From positions 7,505-71,504 of the forward strand of contig KZ111163.1 of assembly GCA_002077045.2 (NCBI GenBank): DNA of 64,000 nucleotides. Direction: 5' to 3'. Every line of letters starts with the position of its first letter. The stretch's first letter is position 1. The stretch comes from Rachicladosporium sp. CCFEE 5018. Its lineage: Eukaryota; Ascomycota; Dothideomycetes; Cladosporiales; Cladosporiaceae. Positions 40,848-51,795 of this stretch are shown piece by piece. The position numbers and the translations under genes are program-made. The notes under the pieces were generated by a model. The model had not been told where the DNA came from, searched no databases, and worked only from the letters and a program-made list of their open reading frames with translations.

Positions 40848-42905
40848 TCAAAATATTCCCAATATCTTCTTCTTCCCTCCCATACCCTCACTCCCACTCC
40901 CATTCATCAGCTCCCTCCTCTTCGCCTCACCTTTACCCATCGGCACCGGCACAGGACCTTGCGTATTGCCTGAGGCGGCTGCGCGAATAATCTGCAGCCG
41001 CTGTCGCGCGACGTCGTTGCCCTTCTCCGCAGCGCGAACGTACCACATATTCGCTTCCAGGGGATCGCGGCGCGTACCGATGCCCATTTCGGTGAAGTAG
41101 CCGATGGCGTATTCGGCTTTGGGGAGACCTGCATTGCTATCAGTACCTGCAAGTGGGAAACCACAAGGGAAAGGTAACATACCAGCCTCAGCAGCCTGCT
41201 TCGCCCAAGCACAAGCCTCCGCCTCATCTTTCTCCAGCACGGGCGGAGCGCCGACCATATACCACGCACAAAGCGCCATCATCGCCTCCGGCACCCCTCG
41301 CGTCGCAGCACCGTTATAGAAATGCACGCTCAGCGCCGCGTCCCTGGGGCATCCGTACAGTCCATTCTCATACGCCTCGCCCATTAGCAGATTCGCCCTC
41401 GCGTGCCCGAGCTCAGCGGCTTGCGTGAGGAGCTGCGCGGCGTAGGCTTCGTCTTTGAAGACATCAGCGCCGTAGCCTGTGAGGTGCAACATGCCGAGTT
41501 CGTAGGGAGCGGTGTTGTATTGGAAGTCGGCGGATTCTTGCGCGCGGCGGAGGAATTTGAGGCCTTCGCGTTCGTGGTTTCGGGAGAGTCCCATGTCGCC
41601 TTTCAAGCATGCCATGCCTAGCCGAGTCGCTGCGCCGGGGTGGTTCTTGGCTGCTGCGTTGCGGTAGAATTGCACTGCTTTTGGGTAGGACTTCGCTGTT
41701 CCCCAACCGAACTCATAGCACAGTGCTGCGCGGTAGCCGGCTTCTGCGTGGCCGTGTTTCGAAGCTGCTACGAAGAGGGGAAAGGCTTTGTCGTGATCTG
41801 GCTTGTCTTTGTTGAACACACCGCTGAAGAAGCCGTCTGCTAGGTAGTATTGCGCGAAGGGGTAGGCGCGGTCTGAGAGGCGTTGGAGGATGTGTTTTGC
41901 TTCGAGTCTGAGCTCCGCAGGGTTCAGGTCGGCGTGCAAGTCGGGTTCATTGGCTGCATTCATCATGAAGATCGCGAACTCGTATTGCACTGAGGCGTCG
42001 GTGGTTTTCTTGACGTTGGCGCGGTACATGTCGAGGGTCTTTTTGGTGTCGAGGAGAGATGCGCCACGCCCGACGACAGTTTGCAGTCCGGCGTTGTTCA
42101 ACCCAGTGCTGAGCGCGACCTGTTGGTGGTATGGCACATTGTTCAGCAGGTCTATGTAGCTTACTGGTCGTGCGCCAGGAGATCGTCGTGATGATGAGAT
42201 GTCGCGCGCGTAGGTACCAGGCGAACCTGGATCCGATCCATTGTTGCTCCACGGCGAGAGTGTGCGTCCTCGCAGATCTGAACCGAGTGTATATGTAGAC
42301 ACCGGCCGCGCCAAGTCCGGCTGACCTCCAGGCACTTGTAATGACTGGACATGCCGTTGTTCCGCACTCGAGGTCGATCCCGTTGTCGCATGTGATGCTC
42401 TATACTGCTCTTTGCGCTTCCTCGGCGCATCGTCGAACGCAGCGTACTGCAGCCCTTCCACCTCCCCATCTTCTACCAGCGGTACATCTCTCTCTGACCC
42501 TTCGATCGCCGGCTGACTTCCTCTTGACGATCCTCGACTATGCGCCGGTCCATCTACCACCCGTATCGAGTTTCCTAAGGCCTTCCGCCTGATCGGCAAC
42601 GATGACATCGAGCCGCTACGACCCGAGTCTGGTGTATATACATGTCGCGACGCGGGCCTGTAGTCTCCCTGTCCATCTGATGCCTGACTGATCGAGACGC
42701 TCTCCGCCTCTTGTATGCCTCGTCTGGGAGGGCTGATGCTTGTAGGGCTCCCGGGTGCTTCCGATAGTCGCACTTCTGGGTGTTCGAGGTATGGCTGCCG
42801 ATTGCCGTACAAGTCTGGCGACGTGCTCGGAGGTGAAGGCGCAATCTCTCTGATCAATCGTCTTGCTGGCGAGGTGGGCGACTGAGGTCCGCCGTACTGA
42901 GCCAT
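40848..42905 (-). CDS. CHS4: Sel1-repeat chitin synthase activator (Chs4/Skt5 type)
   Basis: A 667-residue protein after removing one intron (41182-41129, 54 bp, GTATGT donor, TACTGAT branch). Start at ATG 42905 (MAQYGGPQSPTSPARR). The first 300 residues are disordered and Ser/Pro/Arg-rich. From about residue 310 come Sel1-type helical repeats (for example FAQYYLADGFFSG, AEAGYRAALCYEFGWGTAKSYPKAVQFYRNAA, GAATRLGMACLKGDMGLSRNH, AEYAIGYFTEMGIGTRRDP). This is the layout of Skt5/Chs4, which in yeast recruits and activates the class IV synthase Chs3 at the bud neck. The C-terminus (KKKILGIF) lacks the farnesylation CaaX box seen in yeast Chs4. The gene is divergent from the complete chitin synthase at 44446, which strengthens the assignment. 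Confidence 0.85.
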   Translation of the reverse strand: MAQYGGPQSPTSPARRLIREIAPSPPSTSPDLYGNRQPYLEHPEVRLSEAPGSPTSISPPRRGIQEAESVSISQASDGQGDYRPASRHVYTPDSGRSGSMSSLPIRRKALGNSIRVVDGPAHSRGSSRGSQPAIEGSERDVPLVEDGEVEGLQYAAFDDAPRKRKEQYRASHATTGSTSSAEQRHVQSLQVPGGQPDLARPVSTYTLGSDLRGRTLSPWSNNGSDPGSPGTYARDISSSRRSPGARPVSYIDLLNNVPYHQQVALSTGLNNAGLQTVVGRGASLLDTKKTLDMYRANVKKTTDASVQYEFAIFMMNAANEPDLHADLNPAELRLEAKHILQRLSDRAYPFAQYYLADGFFSGVFNKDKPDHDKAFPLFVAASKHGHAEAGYRAALCYEFGWGTAKSYPKAVQFYRNAAAKNHPGAATRLGMACLKGDMGLSRNHEREGLKFLRRAQESADFQYNTAPYELGMLHLTGYGADVFKDEAYAAQLLTQAAELGHARANLLMGEAYENGLYGCPRDAALSVHFYNGAATRGVPEAMMALCAWYMVGAPPVLEKDEAEACAWAKQAAEAGMLPFPCGFPLAGTDSNAGLPKAEYAIGYFTEMGIGTRRDPLEANMWYVRAAEKGNDVARQRLQIIRAAASGNTQGPVPVPMGKGEAKRRELMNGSGSEGMGGKKKILGIF

Positions 42906-44445
42906 GTTGGCGTGAGATGGTCCAAATGAATGTGATGTATTTCTGTGTCCTGAGCTCTCTATCTGGAACGATCGTCGGCACACTGTGTGTGTTGTTGACA
43001 AAGGAAACGAACTAGCTTTGCTCGTGAGCGCGGCAAGGCTGATGTGAAGTGAATGCCTCTCGCGAGTCAACAGACGTCCAGACCCTTTTCCAAGTCGGGC
43101 CAAGGCGGTCGACCAAGCAATTGTAGCGCCGCGATCAGTAAGGGGTAAGATGTTGCGAATGATGAGTGGTTTGATCGATGCGTCGAGCGTACAAGTGCGA
43201 CAGACACGGAGATGTCACCAGGGCGAAAGGGAGTGCCGAATCATCCCTAGATGGACCGTTTCGAACTTTGACCAGTGACGTGCCAGGACTTCCGGATGCG
43301 GATGCCTCGTGATGCGGATGTATATAGGAATGCTGCTAGTATATATATATGTACTGTACAAGTAAAAGAAGTGAATGAGGCTATGCGATGCTGGTAGGCA
43401 AGGCCGGCTACGGTCTACTTTTGCCGTACGACATGGCGTTCAGATCGACGAAGCATGCATTTGTGAATTTGCCTATGCAAGACCCTGGTTTGGACCGCTG
43501 AATATTCTCCGTACACGTGGTGAAAGTATGTGTGCTTCTTTCACGGATCGCGAATACCATACGGTGTTGCATTCCGCCAGATCAGCCACCTCTCGGCCTA
43601 GATCATGTTCACTCCATCGTAATGATGTCTAAGTAGCCAATGGTGGTACGAACATGAGGGGGAGCACAGTATCGCGGGCATGATCAACGTCAGGGCAAAC
43701 ACTCCCGTCCCCCGCGCGTCGACTCTCCTAGCCAACCCTGCCAACGCCTTCTCTACACTCATGGCAAATTGCGAATGCAACACATGAATCGTCAAGGAGA
43801 TCGCTCATCTGTGACACTAGCACTGCCATAGCCTTGTCAGAAGATCGACACATGCGCAGAAGGTGCATGGCAGATGTACACATACGGATATGCTTGATCC
43901 CCGCCGATGCATTGAATGTATACGTGTATGCCTTCTAATTTGGGAGCAGCAAGCCCTCGAGTAGCGAATCGCGATCTAGTATGTCGCCACCCTCGTAAAA
44001 TAATGTATGGTAGCCCGTAGAGAAATCGATACAGGGATCAGGGTCTGTAGCAAGTTGACCACAACACAGCAACACCAAAGCGTCTGTTTCATCTTCACAC
44101 TCGCTGGCCGTATCAACCGCCAATCATCACACTCGTTACATTTGCGCTGCAATCTTGCTGCAATTCTGCCCACGGCTCGTCTTGCCGACGCTGAACAAAT
44201 CATTGCACCACCGCGCATTGTTTGGCGGGAGACAGCCTTGCATCTCGACATACGAACACACGGGAAAAGCAATTGAGCCCTGCACATAGCCTCAGTATAC
44301 ACGTACAGTCGTTCAGCCTTGTGGAAGAGAGACTTGATCTTGCACAGGGCGTTTCCACAGTGAAGGGGGTGGAGGTGAGCGGCATTGTGAGACACACGTA
44401 AGGAATGTGACTAAGACATCCGGCGCAGCATACACACCCGCCAGT
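42906..44445. promoter_or_regulatory. Shared divergent promoter, CHS4-like / CHS3-like
   Basis: About 1.54 kb between the start codons of two functionally linked genes. It includes a short (ta)n run near 43340. No coding sequence is supported. Long 5' leaders are likely. No binding site was assigned. Confidence 0.55.
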
Positions 44446-47400
44446 ATGGAGTCGCGGCGAGATGGCTCTCGGCGACGAGAGTCGCATCGTAACTCGCAGC
44501 AGCCCGCTCGACGCACATCATCACGCCGCCACTCGGAGACCAGACACCGCCGAGCATCAGATGCACAAGCAGAGCCACGATCTCCTGAGGCCACGAGGCA
44601 ACGCCGCAGCAGCCACGCACGAGAGCGCGGCCAGGACGACACTCGCGAGTCCGGCCATCGCCACCATCGAAGACGGAGTTCATCACAGCGACGTCACGGA
44701 GCCCCTAGAGCCACCGCGGGAGAGAAGTTCGCTGTGCCAGACTCGTATGTGACTTCTGCGCCATCGCCAGGTCAACGCGATCGGGATCCAATGATGGGCC
44801 ACCTGGGTAGTCCTGTACGGGGAGGCGCCGAGGACATCACGCGAAAGCGAAGTCTTATCAGACCAGAGAGAAGGCGGCAGGACGATGCGGATCCGAATTA
44901 CTACTACCGCCAACATGCGCAGAACATAAATGTAATGCCTTCCACGACTGGTAATGACCCACAGCTTGAGGAGGACTTTGCGACTATGAGCTCGCAGTCA
45001 GATCCACTCAAGCCATCAGACCTGGACTCGCCACCACGGAACGAGAAGAGGTCGAAGACTGATGCGATGACACGAGCGGCCAGCAAGACAGGACAGAACA
45101 AGCTCATACGGAAGGGCACACGAGATGACGAGCACAGAGAAAAGGAGGTCAGGCGGCAAAAGATCAAGGAGGCATCAGGTACACCTTCGCTCTGGGCCAC
45201 ATATTGCCACATGATCACATTCTGGGCGCCCAATGTGGCGCTGCGGTGCTTCGGCATGAAGAAGAAGGAGCAGCAAAGAGCTTGGCGAGAGAAGATGGGC
45301 CTGATCAGCATCATCCTGCTGATTTGTACATTCGTTGGGTTCCTCACATTCGGCTTTACGCAAGTCGTGTGTCCTGGAGGCGGTCCAACGAGGTTGCAGG
45401 TCAATAAGGTGGGACCCGGATACATGATCTACCACGGGAAAGCTTACGATCTTACACGATCCCGGCATCCGCTTGCACGAGGTATCGCAGCAGGAGGCAA
45501 TGTGTTGTGGGATATGGACGAGTCGCACGCTGGGCAGGACGGAAGCTTTCTTTTTCAGAACGTGAACGGGAAGTGTAAGGGTCTTATCACCCCGGCTCAG
45601 AACTCGGACGTGCCGACTGATAGCGATGGCAACCTTGCGTGGTACTTCCCCTGCAATACGTTCAATCAGGATGGCAGCTCTTCGCCAAACACCTCAGTCG
45701 GGTACTACCTTGGCTACGGGTGTCACACGTCGAAGAATGCACGCGAGAACTTCTACGATCTACAAAGTTCGGGTGAAGTCTACTTCACCTGGGAGGACAT
45801 CAATAACAGCTCCCGCAACTTGATGGTGTATTCGGGTGATGTGCTCGATCTGGACTTGCTTGAGTGGTTCAACAAGACGCAGGTCGCCTGGCCTTCACTC
45901 TTCGATGACATGCGCACGAACCCAGCAATCCGTGGCATTGACACAACACTCGCCTTCAGCTCAGCCGCTAACAAGCAGGTCGCGCAGTGTCTTCAGGAGA
46001 TTGTCAAGGTCGGCTCGATCGATACAGAGACTGTTGGCTGTATCGCATCCAAGGTCGTTCTCTACGTCTCGCTTATCTTCATTCTCTCAATCGTGGCCGC
46101 GAAGTTCCTGCTTGCATTGGTATTCCAGTGGTTCCTCAGCAAGAAGTTCGCCGCCAAGAAGACGAGCATGACGGGTAACAAGAAGAAGCGCAATCAGCAG
46201 ATCGAGGACTGGACGGACGACATCTATCGCGCGCCGCCGAAGGTCACAGACCCAGTCTCGACCGTCAGTGACCGCTCAACGAAGCGTAGCAGCTTTTTGC
46301 CCACCACGAGCAGATTTACGAGCCCATACGCAATGGAGAAATCTATGGCCAAGGGTCGCCCACAGCCCACGACCATGGCGAGTCACTCATCGACTGCTAG
46401 ACTCATTCCGATGGCGCAGGTTCCCAGTGTGTCGTACGAGGACTCTGACCGATCAGAACACACTGGTATGACGCATGGAGATGGTCGATCAGGATCTGGC
46501 TATGACAGGTCAAGCCTGATGCCGTCGGGTACACCTCGCTTCAGTGTCATGCCCAGCGATACTGAGGGATCTGGATCAGGACCTCAGGGCTTCATTCACG
46601 ATGCAGTTGTGCCACAACCACCCCCTGAGTGGCAGCCGTTCGGCTATCCGCTTGCACATATTATCTGCTTAGTCACGGCGTACTCCGAGGGTCCTGAAGG
46701 TCTGCGAACGACGCTGGATTCCATTGCCATGACCGACTACCCGAACAGCCACAAGCTAATCTACATTGTCTGTGACGGTATCATCAAGGGCAAGGGCGAG
46801 ACGATGTCAACACCTGATGCCTGCTTGTCTATGATGAAAGACCACGCCATTCACCCCGACGACGTGGAAGCCTTCTCCTACGTTGCCGTAGCATCTGGTA
46901 GCAAGCGTCACAACATGGCCAAGATCTACTCCGGCTTCTACGACTACGGCCGCAACTCTATCATCCCTCTCGAACGCCAACAACGCGTACCTGTCCTCCT
47001 TGTCGCCAAGTGCGGCACTCCAGAAGAAGAAGGCACATCCAAGCCCGGCAACCGTGGCAAGCGCGACTCCCAAATCATCCTCATGTCCTTCCTCCAGAAA
47101 GTCATGTTCGATGAGCGCATGACCGAGCTCGAATACGAGATGTTCAATGGTATCTGGAAGATCACCGGCATATCCCCCGACTTCTACGAAATTGTGCTCA
47201 TGGTCGACGCCGATACAAAGGTCTTCCCAGACTCCATGACGCACATGGTCAGCGCCATGGTGCAGGACCCCGAGATCATGGGCCTTTGCGGCGAGACGAA
47301 GATCGCCAATAAGACGCAGAGCTGGGTCACCATGATCCAAGTCTTCGAATACTTCATTTCGCATCACCAGAGTAAGAGTTTCGAGAGTGTGTTTGGTGGT

Positions 47401-48379
47401 GTTACGTGTTTGCCGGGGTGCTTTTGCATGTACCGTATCAAGACGCCGAAGGGAGGGCAGAATTACTGGGTACCTATCCTCGCCAACCCGGATATCGTGG
47501 AGCACTACTCGGAGAATGTGGTGGATACGCTGCATAAGAAAAACTTGCTGCTGCTCGGCGAGGATCGATACCTGTCGACGCTCATGCTCAAGACGTTCCC
47601 GAAGAGGAAGCAGGTCTTCGTGCCGCAGGCGGTGTGCAAGACGACTGTACCGGATAGCTTCAAAGTCCTGCTCTCGCAGCGCCGACGCTGGATCAATTCG
47701 ACTGTTCACAACTTGATGGAGCTGGTGCTCGTGCGCGATCTCTGCGGCACATTCTGCTTCAGCATGCAGTTCGTCGTCTTCATCGAGCTAGTGGGAACGC
47801 TGGTGCTACCCGCAGCTATCAGCTTCACCATCTACGTCAGTAAGTACTCGCACTTCTCCTCCCTCTACTCCTCCAATCAGCCACTAACCTCTCCTCCCAG
47901 TCGTCCTCGCCCTCAAAGCAGCAATCGAACACACCCCCGCCCCCACAATCCCCCTCATCCTTCTAATCCTCATCCTCGGTCTCCCCGGCCTCCTCATCGT
48001 CATAACCGCCCACCGCCCCATCTACATTTTCTGGATGCTGGTCTACCTCCTCTCGCTCCCGATCTGGAATTTCATTCTGCCAGTATACGCTTACTGGCAC
48101 TTTGACGACTTCTCCTGGGGCGATACCAGGAAAGCTCAAGGTGAGATCAAGGGCGGTGGGAAGGCTGGGCATGCCGTTGAGGGCGTGTTTGATAGTAGTA
48201 AGATTACTATGAAAAGGTGGGGGGATTTTGAGGCTGAGAGACGGGTGAGGGGCTCAGTTGGCTGGGGTAATGGTGGAGGTGCGAGGAGCGACGGGTACGG
48301 AAGTGGCACGGGTGGGTACAGTCAGGGGCATGAGAGGAAGGGGAGTGGGTTGAGGTATGAGGAGGGGTATAGGGACTGA
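44446..48379 (+). CDS. CHS3: Class IV chitin synthase (Chs3/ChsD type), complete
   Basis: Exons 44446-47839 and 47901-48379 (61 bp intron, CTAAC branch) give 1290 residues, close to the family's usual 1150-1250. It is a plasma-membrane enzyme making chitin from UDP-GlcNAc. Order of parts: basic Arg/Ser-rich N-terminus; membrane segment LISIILLICTFVGFLTFG near residue 285; a cytochrome-b5-like region (GPGYMIYHGKAYDLTRS) near 325; a second segment VVLYVSLIFILSIVAAKFL near 540; catalytic glycosyltransferase-2 domain with VDADTK, EDRYL, and QRRRW near 1077; then C-terminal membrane segments. No myosin motor is present, so classes V and VII are excluded. Start at the first ATG, 44446 (MESRRDGSRRR). 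From 46954 on it belongs to duplicon 2. Confidence 0.94.
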
Positions 48380-49133
48380 AGGTGAAGGTGAAGGGAGAGT
48401 GGGTGGTGTACAAAAGCGTAACGGGTGTGCATAGGTGCGGAAATCTTGAGTGCTTTAGGCGTTGCATTGGGACTCACTGGGTAATGTGGTGCATAGGCAG
48501 GGAATGTACGTGAAGCGTCGTTGATTAGCACAGATTGGATTGCATCTTGGTCGCACTTGTCCCGGTTTTCACGGGTCTGGTCGTTCCTTCCGCATCTGAT
48601 GAGCCATACGTAAACTGCGCGCTCCGCTGACTGGATCCTGGCCTCACTTCACTTTGGTACAGTTTGGTCCAGCAACTGTCACTTGACCACTCACCGCCTC
48701 TGTCGAGGTCGCAAAAGGGCTCGACCCTCTCTAGACTACCGGCAATCTCATGGTCCGAGGATGTTCGCCATTCTCTCGCAGAGCTACTGATAGTACCATC
48801 GCCACTGTTGCGCATTCAGGGGGACCTCCGACTTCACTTCGACCTGCAGATTATTCCCGTGTTGGGATTTTGGCTTCGCGAATTCCATTGCCGGAGTGAA
48901 CATTCTGGGTCCTGTACTGTCACTACCAATTCACTGTGCTTGTCTAGGTGAATCCGGTAGTTGACACCTGCAACACGAGACTCTTCGAGATCTCTGACCA
49001 GCAGTAAAGCATCTTACGACTACTCCAGAACCGCTCTCGTGGCACCACAACGTCGCATTCGACTACCTACGTACCGAACAACGACATACCGCCGCCCAAG
49101 AGAAACCTCCTTAGCTTCGGTAGCCGAGCACCC
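48380..49133. other. Intergenic, chitin synthase to BTB A, copy 2
   Basis: About 750 bp with no supported gene. The first part aligns with 1427-1800; the rest is diverged or inserted relative to copy 1. Confidence 0.5.
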
Positions 49134-49840
49134 ATGAAGGCAGTCAGGGAATTGAAAGCTGCCGGGCTCGACAGCCTTCTCAAGACTGGCGCCTTCTCGG
49201 ACTTTGTTATCAAGGGGTCCGGCGGGCGCGAGTGGAAGGTGCACAAAGCCATCATCTGTCCGCAGTCGGACTACTTCATGCGGCTTGCAGTGGCTCTTTT
49301 ACTGTCAGTCTACACCTAACATGGATTGGAGCGGGACTGCAGAGCGCTGACTATGACAAGGAGGCAAAGACTGGGTCGATCGATCTATCAACGGACGATG
49401 GCGATGCGCTCGATGCTCTAATCACGTATCTCTACAACGGAGCACTGTCAGAGGCAAAATCGATGGCCAAAGGCAAAGGGTCGTTACAGCAGGTACGGCA
49501 GGCACGGCAGGCTAATGCAAACCACATGCTGAACATACACACCTTGGCGGACAAATACAACATCGAAACTCTCATAACACTGACAGCGGACCTCTTCATG
49601 CAGCTGGCCAAAGAAAGCAAATTTACCACTGGCTTTGCCCTTCTCCTCACTAGGGTCCTCGAGGACACTAGTCCTAAGTCACCGCTTAGGAAAGATATGC
49701 TCGACATGATTGTGGCAGGACTGTATCATCTACTGGACGTAGACGACAGCGGGGATGAAGGTCTGCCTGCTCTTAAGGCTGCCCTGGTCCGATATCCCGA
49801 ATTTGCAGTGTCGCTGTTGTGTTCCATGTCCCAGATGTAG
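49134..49840 (+). pseudogene. BTB-domain gene A, copy 2 (one-base deletion)
   Basis: Exon 1 from ATG 49134 reads MKAVRELKAAGLDSLLKTGAFSDFVIKGSG, then KVHKAIICPQSDYFMR; a one-base loss near 49281 shifts the conserved ACSGSFT into the next frame. The 57 bp intron (49304-49360) is a multiple of three without stops in that frame. Exon 2 (49361-49840) is fully open: EAKTGSIDLSTDDGDALDALITYLY, DKYNIETLI, RVLEDTSPKSPLRKD and ALVRYPEFAVSLL. It has no Cys-rich tail. Only one lesion separates it from an intact gene. Copy 1 (1834-2640) is broken by different changes. Confidence 0.7.
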
Positions 49841-50538
49841 GGGCGCGACTAGACAATTTCGATCCGGACAGCCTCGTGCGGCACAATTCGGGGAAGGGGG
49901 AAATTCAGTAGACAAGGGACCGGTAGGTCGAATGAGGCAGGAAAGTGAATGGCCAGATCACCCAGCTCGCTGTGCTGAGGGCTGGTGTGCGTGGCGATCA
50001 GACTGTGGACAGAGCGACTTTGTACGCTGACTAGGACGTCAAAATCTGGTCTCAGCCTATGACCAAGATGCTACACGGACATATCCTGCCCAGCTCAGTT
50101 CCTCCTGGGTGTACGTATCTCCTGGCTTGCATCGCGGTCTCATTCTTGCCCATTGTCACGGCTCTGGTCGTTCCTTCCGCGCCTGTTGAGCGCGCCGTGA
50201 AGTGCACGCTCCGCCGAGTGAAAGCTAGCTTTACTTCACTGCATACTCATTATCCAGACTTTACTTCATCACTCACCACCCCTCCTGGCGTTGCAAATCA
50301 TGGATTCGTTCAGCTACCTATGACTTCGTCATTCTAGGTGTAGTCATCGTTCTCTCGCAGAGCTGGCACTTTACCGCCTCTCCGCTACCATCGAGAACTC
50401 CGACTGGACATTGATCTCATACAACCAGACCAGAACGACACACGACCAGGACGTAACCAACATCTGTTCACCGTGGATGAGATAACCGGCAAGAAACCAT
50501 CTGCGCTACTACCTTGCCTGAATAAGCATACGGCGATC
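49841..50538. other. Intergenic between BTB A and B, copy 2
   Basis: About 700 bp. It aligns in patches with 2641-3269. No gene supported. If BTB B starts at 50473 the spacer is shorter. Confidence 0.5.
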
Positions 50539-51323
50539 ATGTCCAATACAGCCGGAGCCGAGACCGATCTCCCTGCTTTGACAGCAAAGCCGATGAAGAA
50601 GCCGAGAATAATCGATCATAGGCTGCTGGAGACAGGACAGTTTGCGGACCTCGTCATCATCTGCAAGGAGCGAACATGGAATGTCCACAAGGCTATTGTG
50701 TGTCCACAGTCTGACTTCTTCATGAGCGCGTGTGGTGGACACTTTTCTGTGAGTCTTATACCCTACCGCACGCTGGCGGGCTTTTCGAATGTCTCGATCG
50801 GATCGTAGAAGGTGTTGACAACGTCTAGGAAGCGAACAGCGGCCGCATCGATCTGTCGTGCGACGATGAAGATGTCTTGCATACGCTTATCACTTACCTG
50901 TACCATGGAGATCCCGAGTCTACTTCCTGGGATCCCGAAGATGCGGACGATGTAGACCTGGTACTTTCCGATATCTCTGCCAACGAGGGGCCCATGCATT
51001 GGCTGCATGTCCACATACTTGCAGACAAGTACCATATCGAAGATCTCGCGGACTTGGCGGCACACCGCTTCAAATTGCTGGCGGAAACCATGGCGTATAA
51101 CGCTGGTTTCGCCACTTGGTTCGTCGCCGTTCTAGAGGACACTAGCCCCACGTCGTCACTAAGAGGTTGGCTTTTCGACTTTGTGCTGCATGATATGGAG
51201 GAGCTTCTCGATGAGATGGATGGCCAATGTGTCGACGAGGTCGCGGCTTTCAAGGCTGCGCTGAGTCGATGCCCTGATTTTGCGGTCCCGGTCATGATTG
51301 CGCATATTCAGACACCAACATAG
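50539..51323 (+). CDS. BTB-domain protein B, copy 2 (intact)
   Basis: Exons 50539-50748 and 50829-51323 (80 bp intron, phase 0) give 234 residues; an in-frame ATG at 50473 would add 22. The BTB/POZ domain is LLETGQFADLVIICKERTW, NVHKAIVCPQSDFFMSACGG, then after the intron EANSGRIDLSCDDEDVLHTLITYLYHG. The C-terminal half is helical (DKYHIEDLADLAAHRFKLL, FVAVLEDTSPTSSLRG, ALSRCPDFAVPV), the usual layout of fungal BTB proteins. It has no DNA-binding domain and no Cys tail. The BTB fold generally mediates dimerisation or Cullin-3 binding; the partner is unknown. Copy 1 (3270-4294) is rearranged and broken, so this is the surviving gene of the pair. Confidence 0.8.
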
Positions 51324-51795
51324 TGCCAAAGGCTTTCAAGGCCCAGTGAAAGTTGCAAGCCATTTGACAGGAAGGCGCCCCAATCCGGAACAGATGTCTG
51401 GCTGATGGCAGGCAGCGAAGTACCTGGGTGCAAGTGATCTTGGAGCGTCCAACGAGATGGGGAGCTCATTGGCGGACTGCACATGAGCTTGCGTGCATTG
51501 GTCGATACTGCTCACTGCGCGGAAGGCTACATGCGTGGTCTAAGACATATATCGGTGGCTGGTAGCAGAAGGCTACAATCACACCAGCCAGAATCTCGTG
51601 CCCATGTCTGACTTGTATTGAGTTATTGTATAGTGCTTGGGCGTGCTTGCCGTCGACCTACCCCTTCTTCGTACCTTCTTTGTCTGCTGCTGTACGTGGC
51701 GGCGTGAAGCCGCTTCCGCATTCACCAGTCTTTCATCAACACTTCACCACTTCCACTCCTACACTACCGTACTGTTGCCGATCCCTGCCGCTGCA
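51324..51795. other. Intergenic between BTB B and C, copy 2
   Basis: About 470 bp. The frame of BTB C stays open upstream of its ATG to 51637 but begins at TTG, so I treat that part as leader. No other feature. Confidence 0.5.

Noticed and set aside
43340..43352. (ta)n run in the CHS4/CHS3 intergenic region as an origin or regulatory site
   Set aside because: Only a few units long and isolated; common by chance in intergenic DNA.
46807..47709. 300-codon - strand frame inside the chitin synthase
   Set aside because: Antisense shadow of the catalytic domain; no family features of its own.
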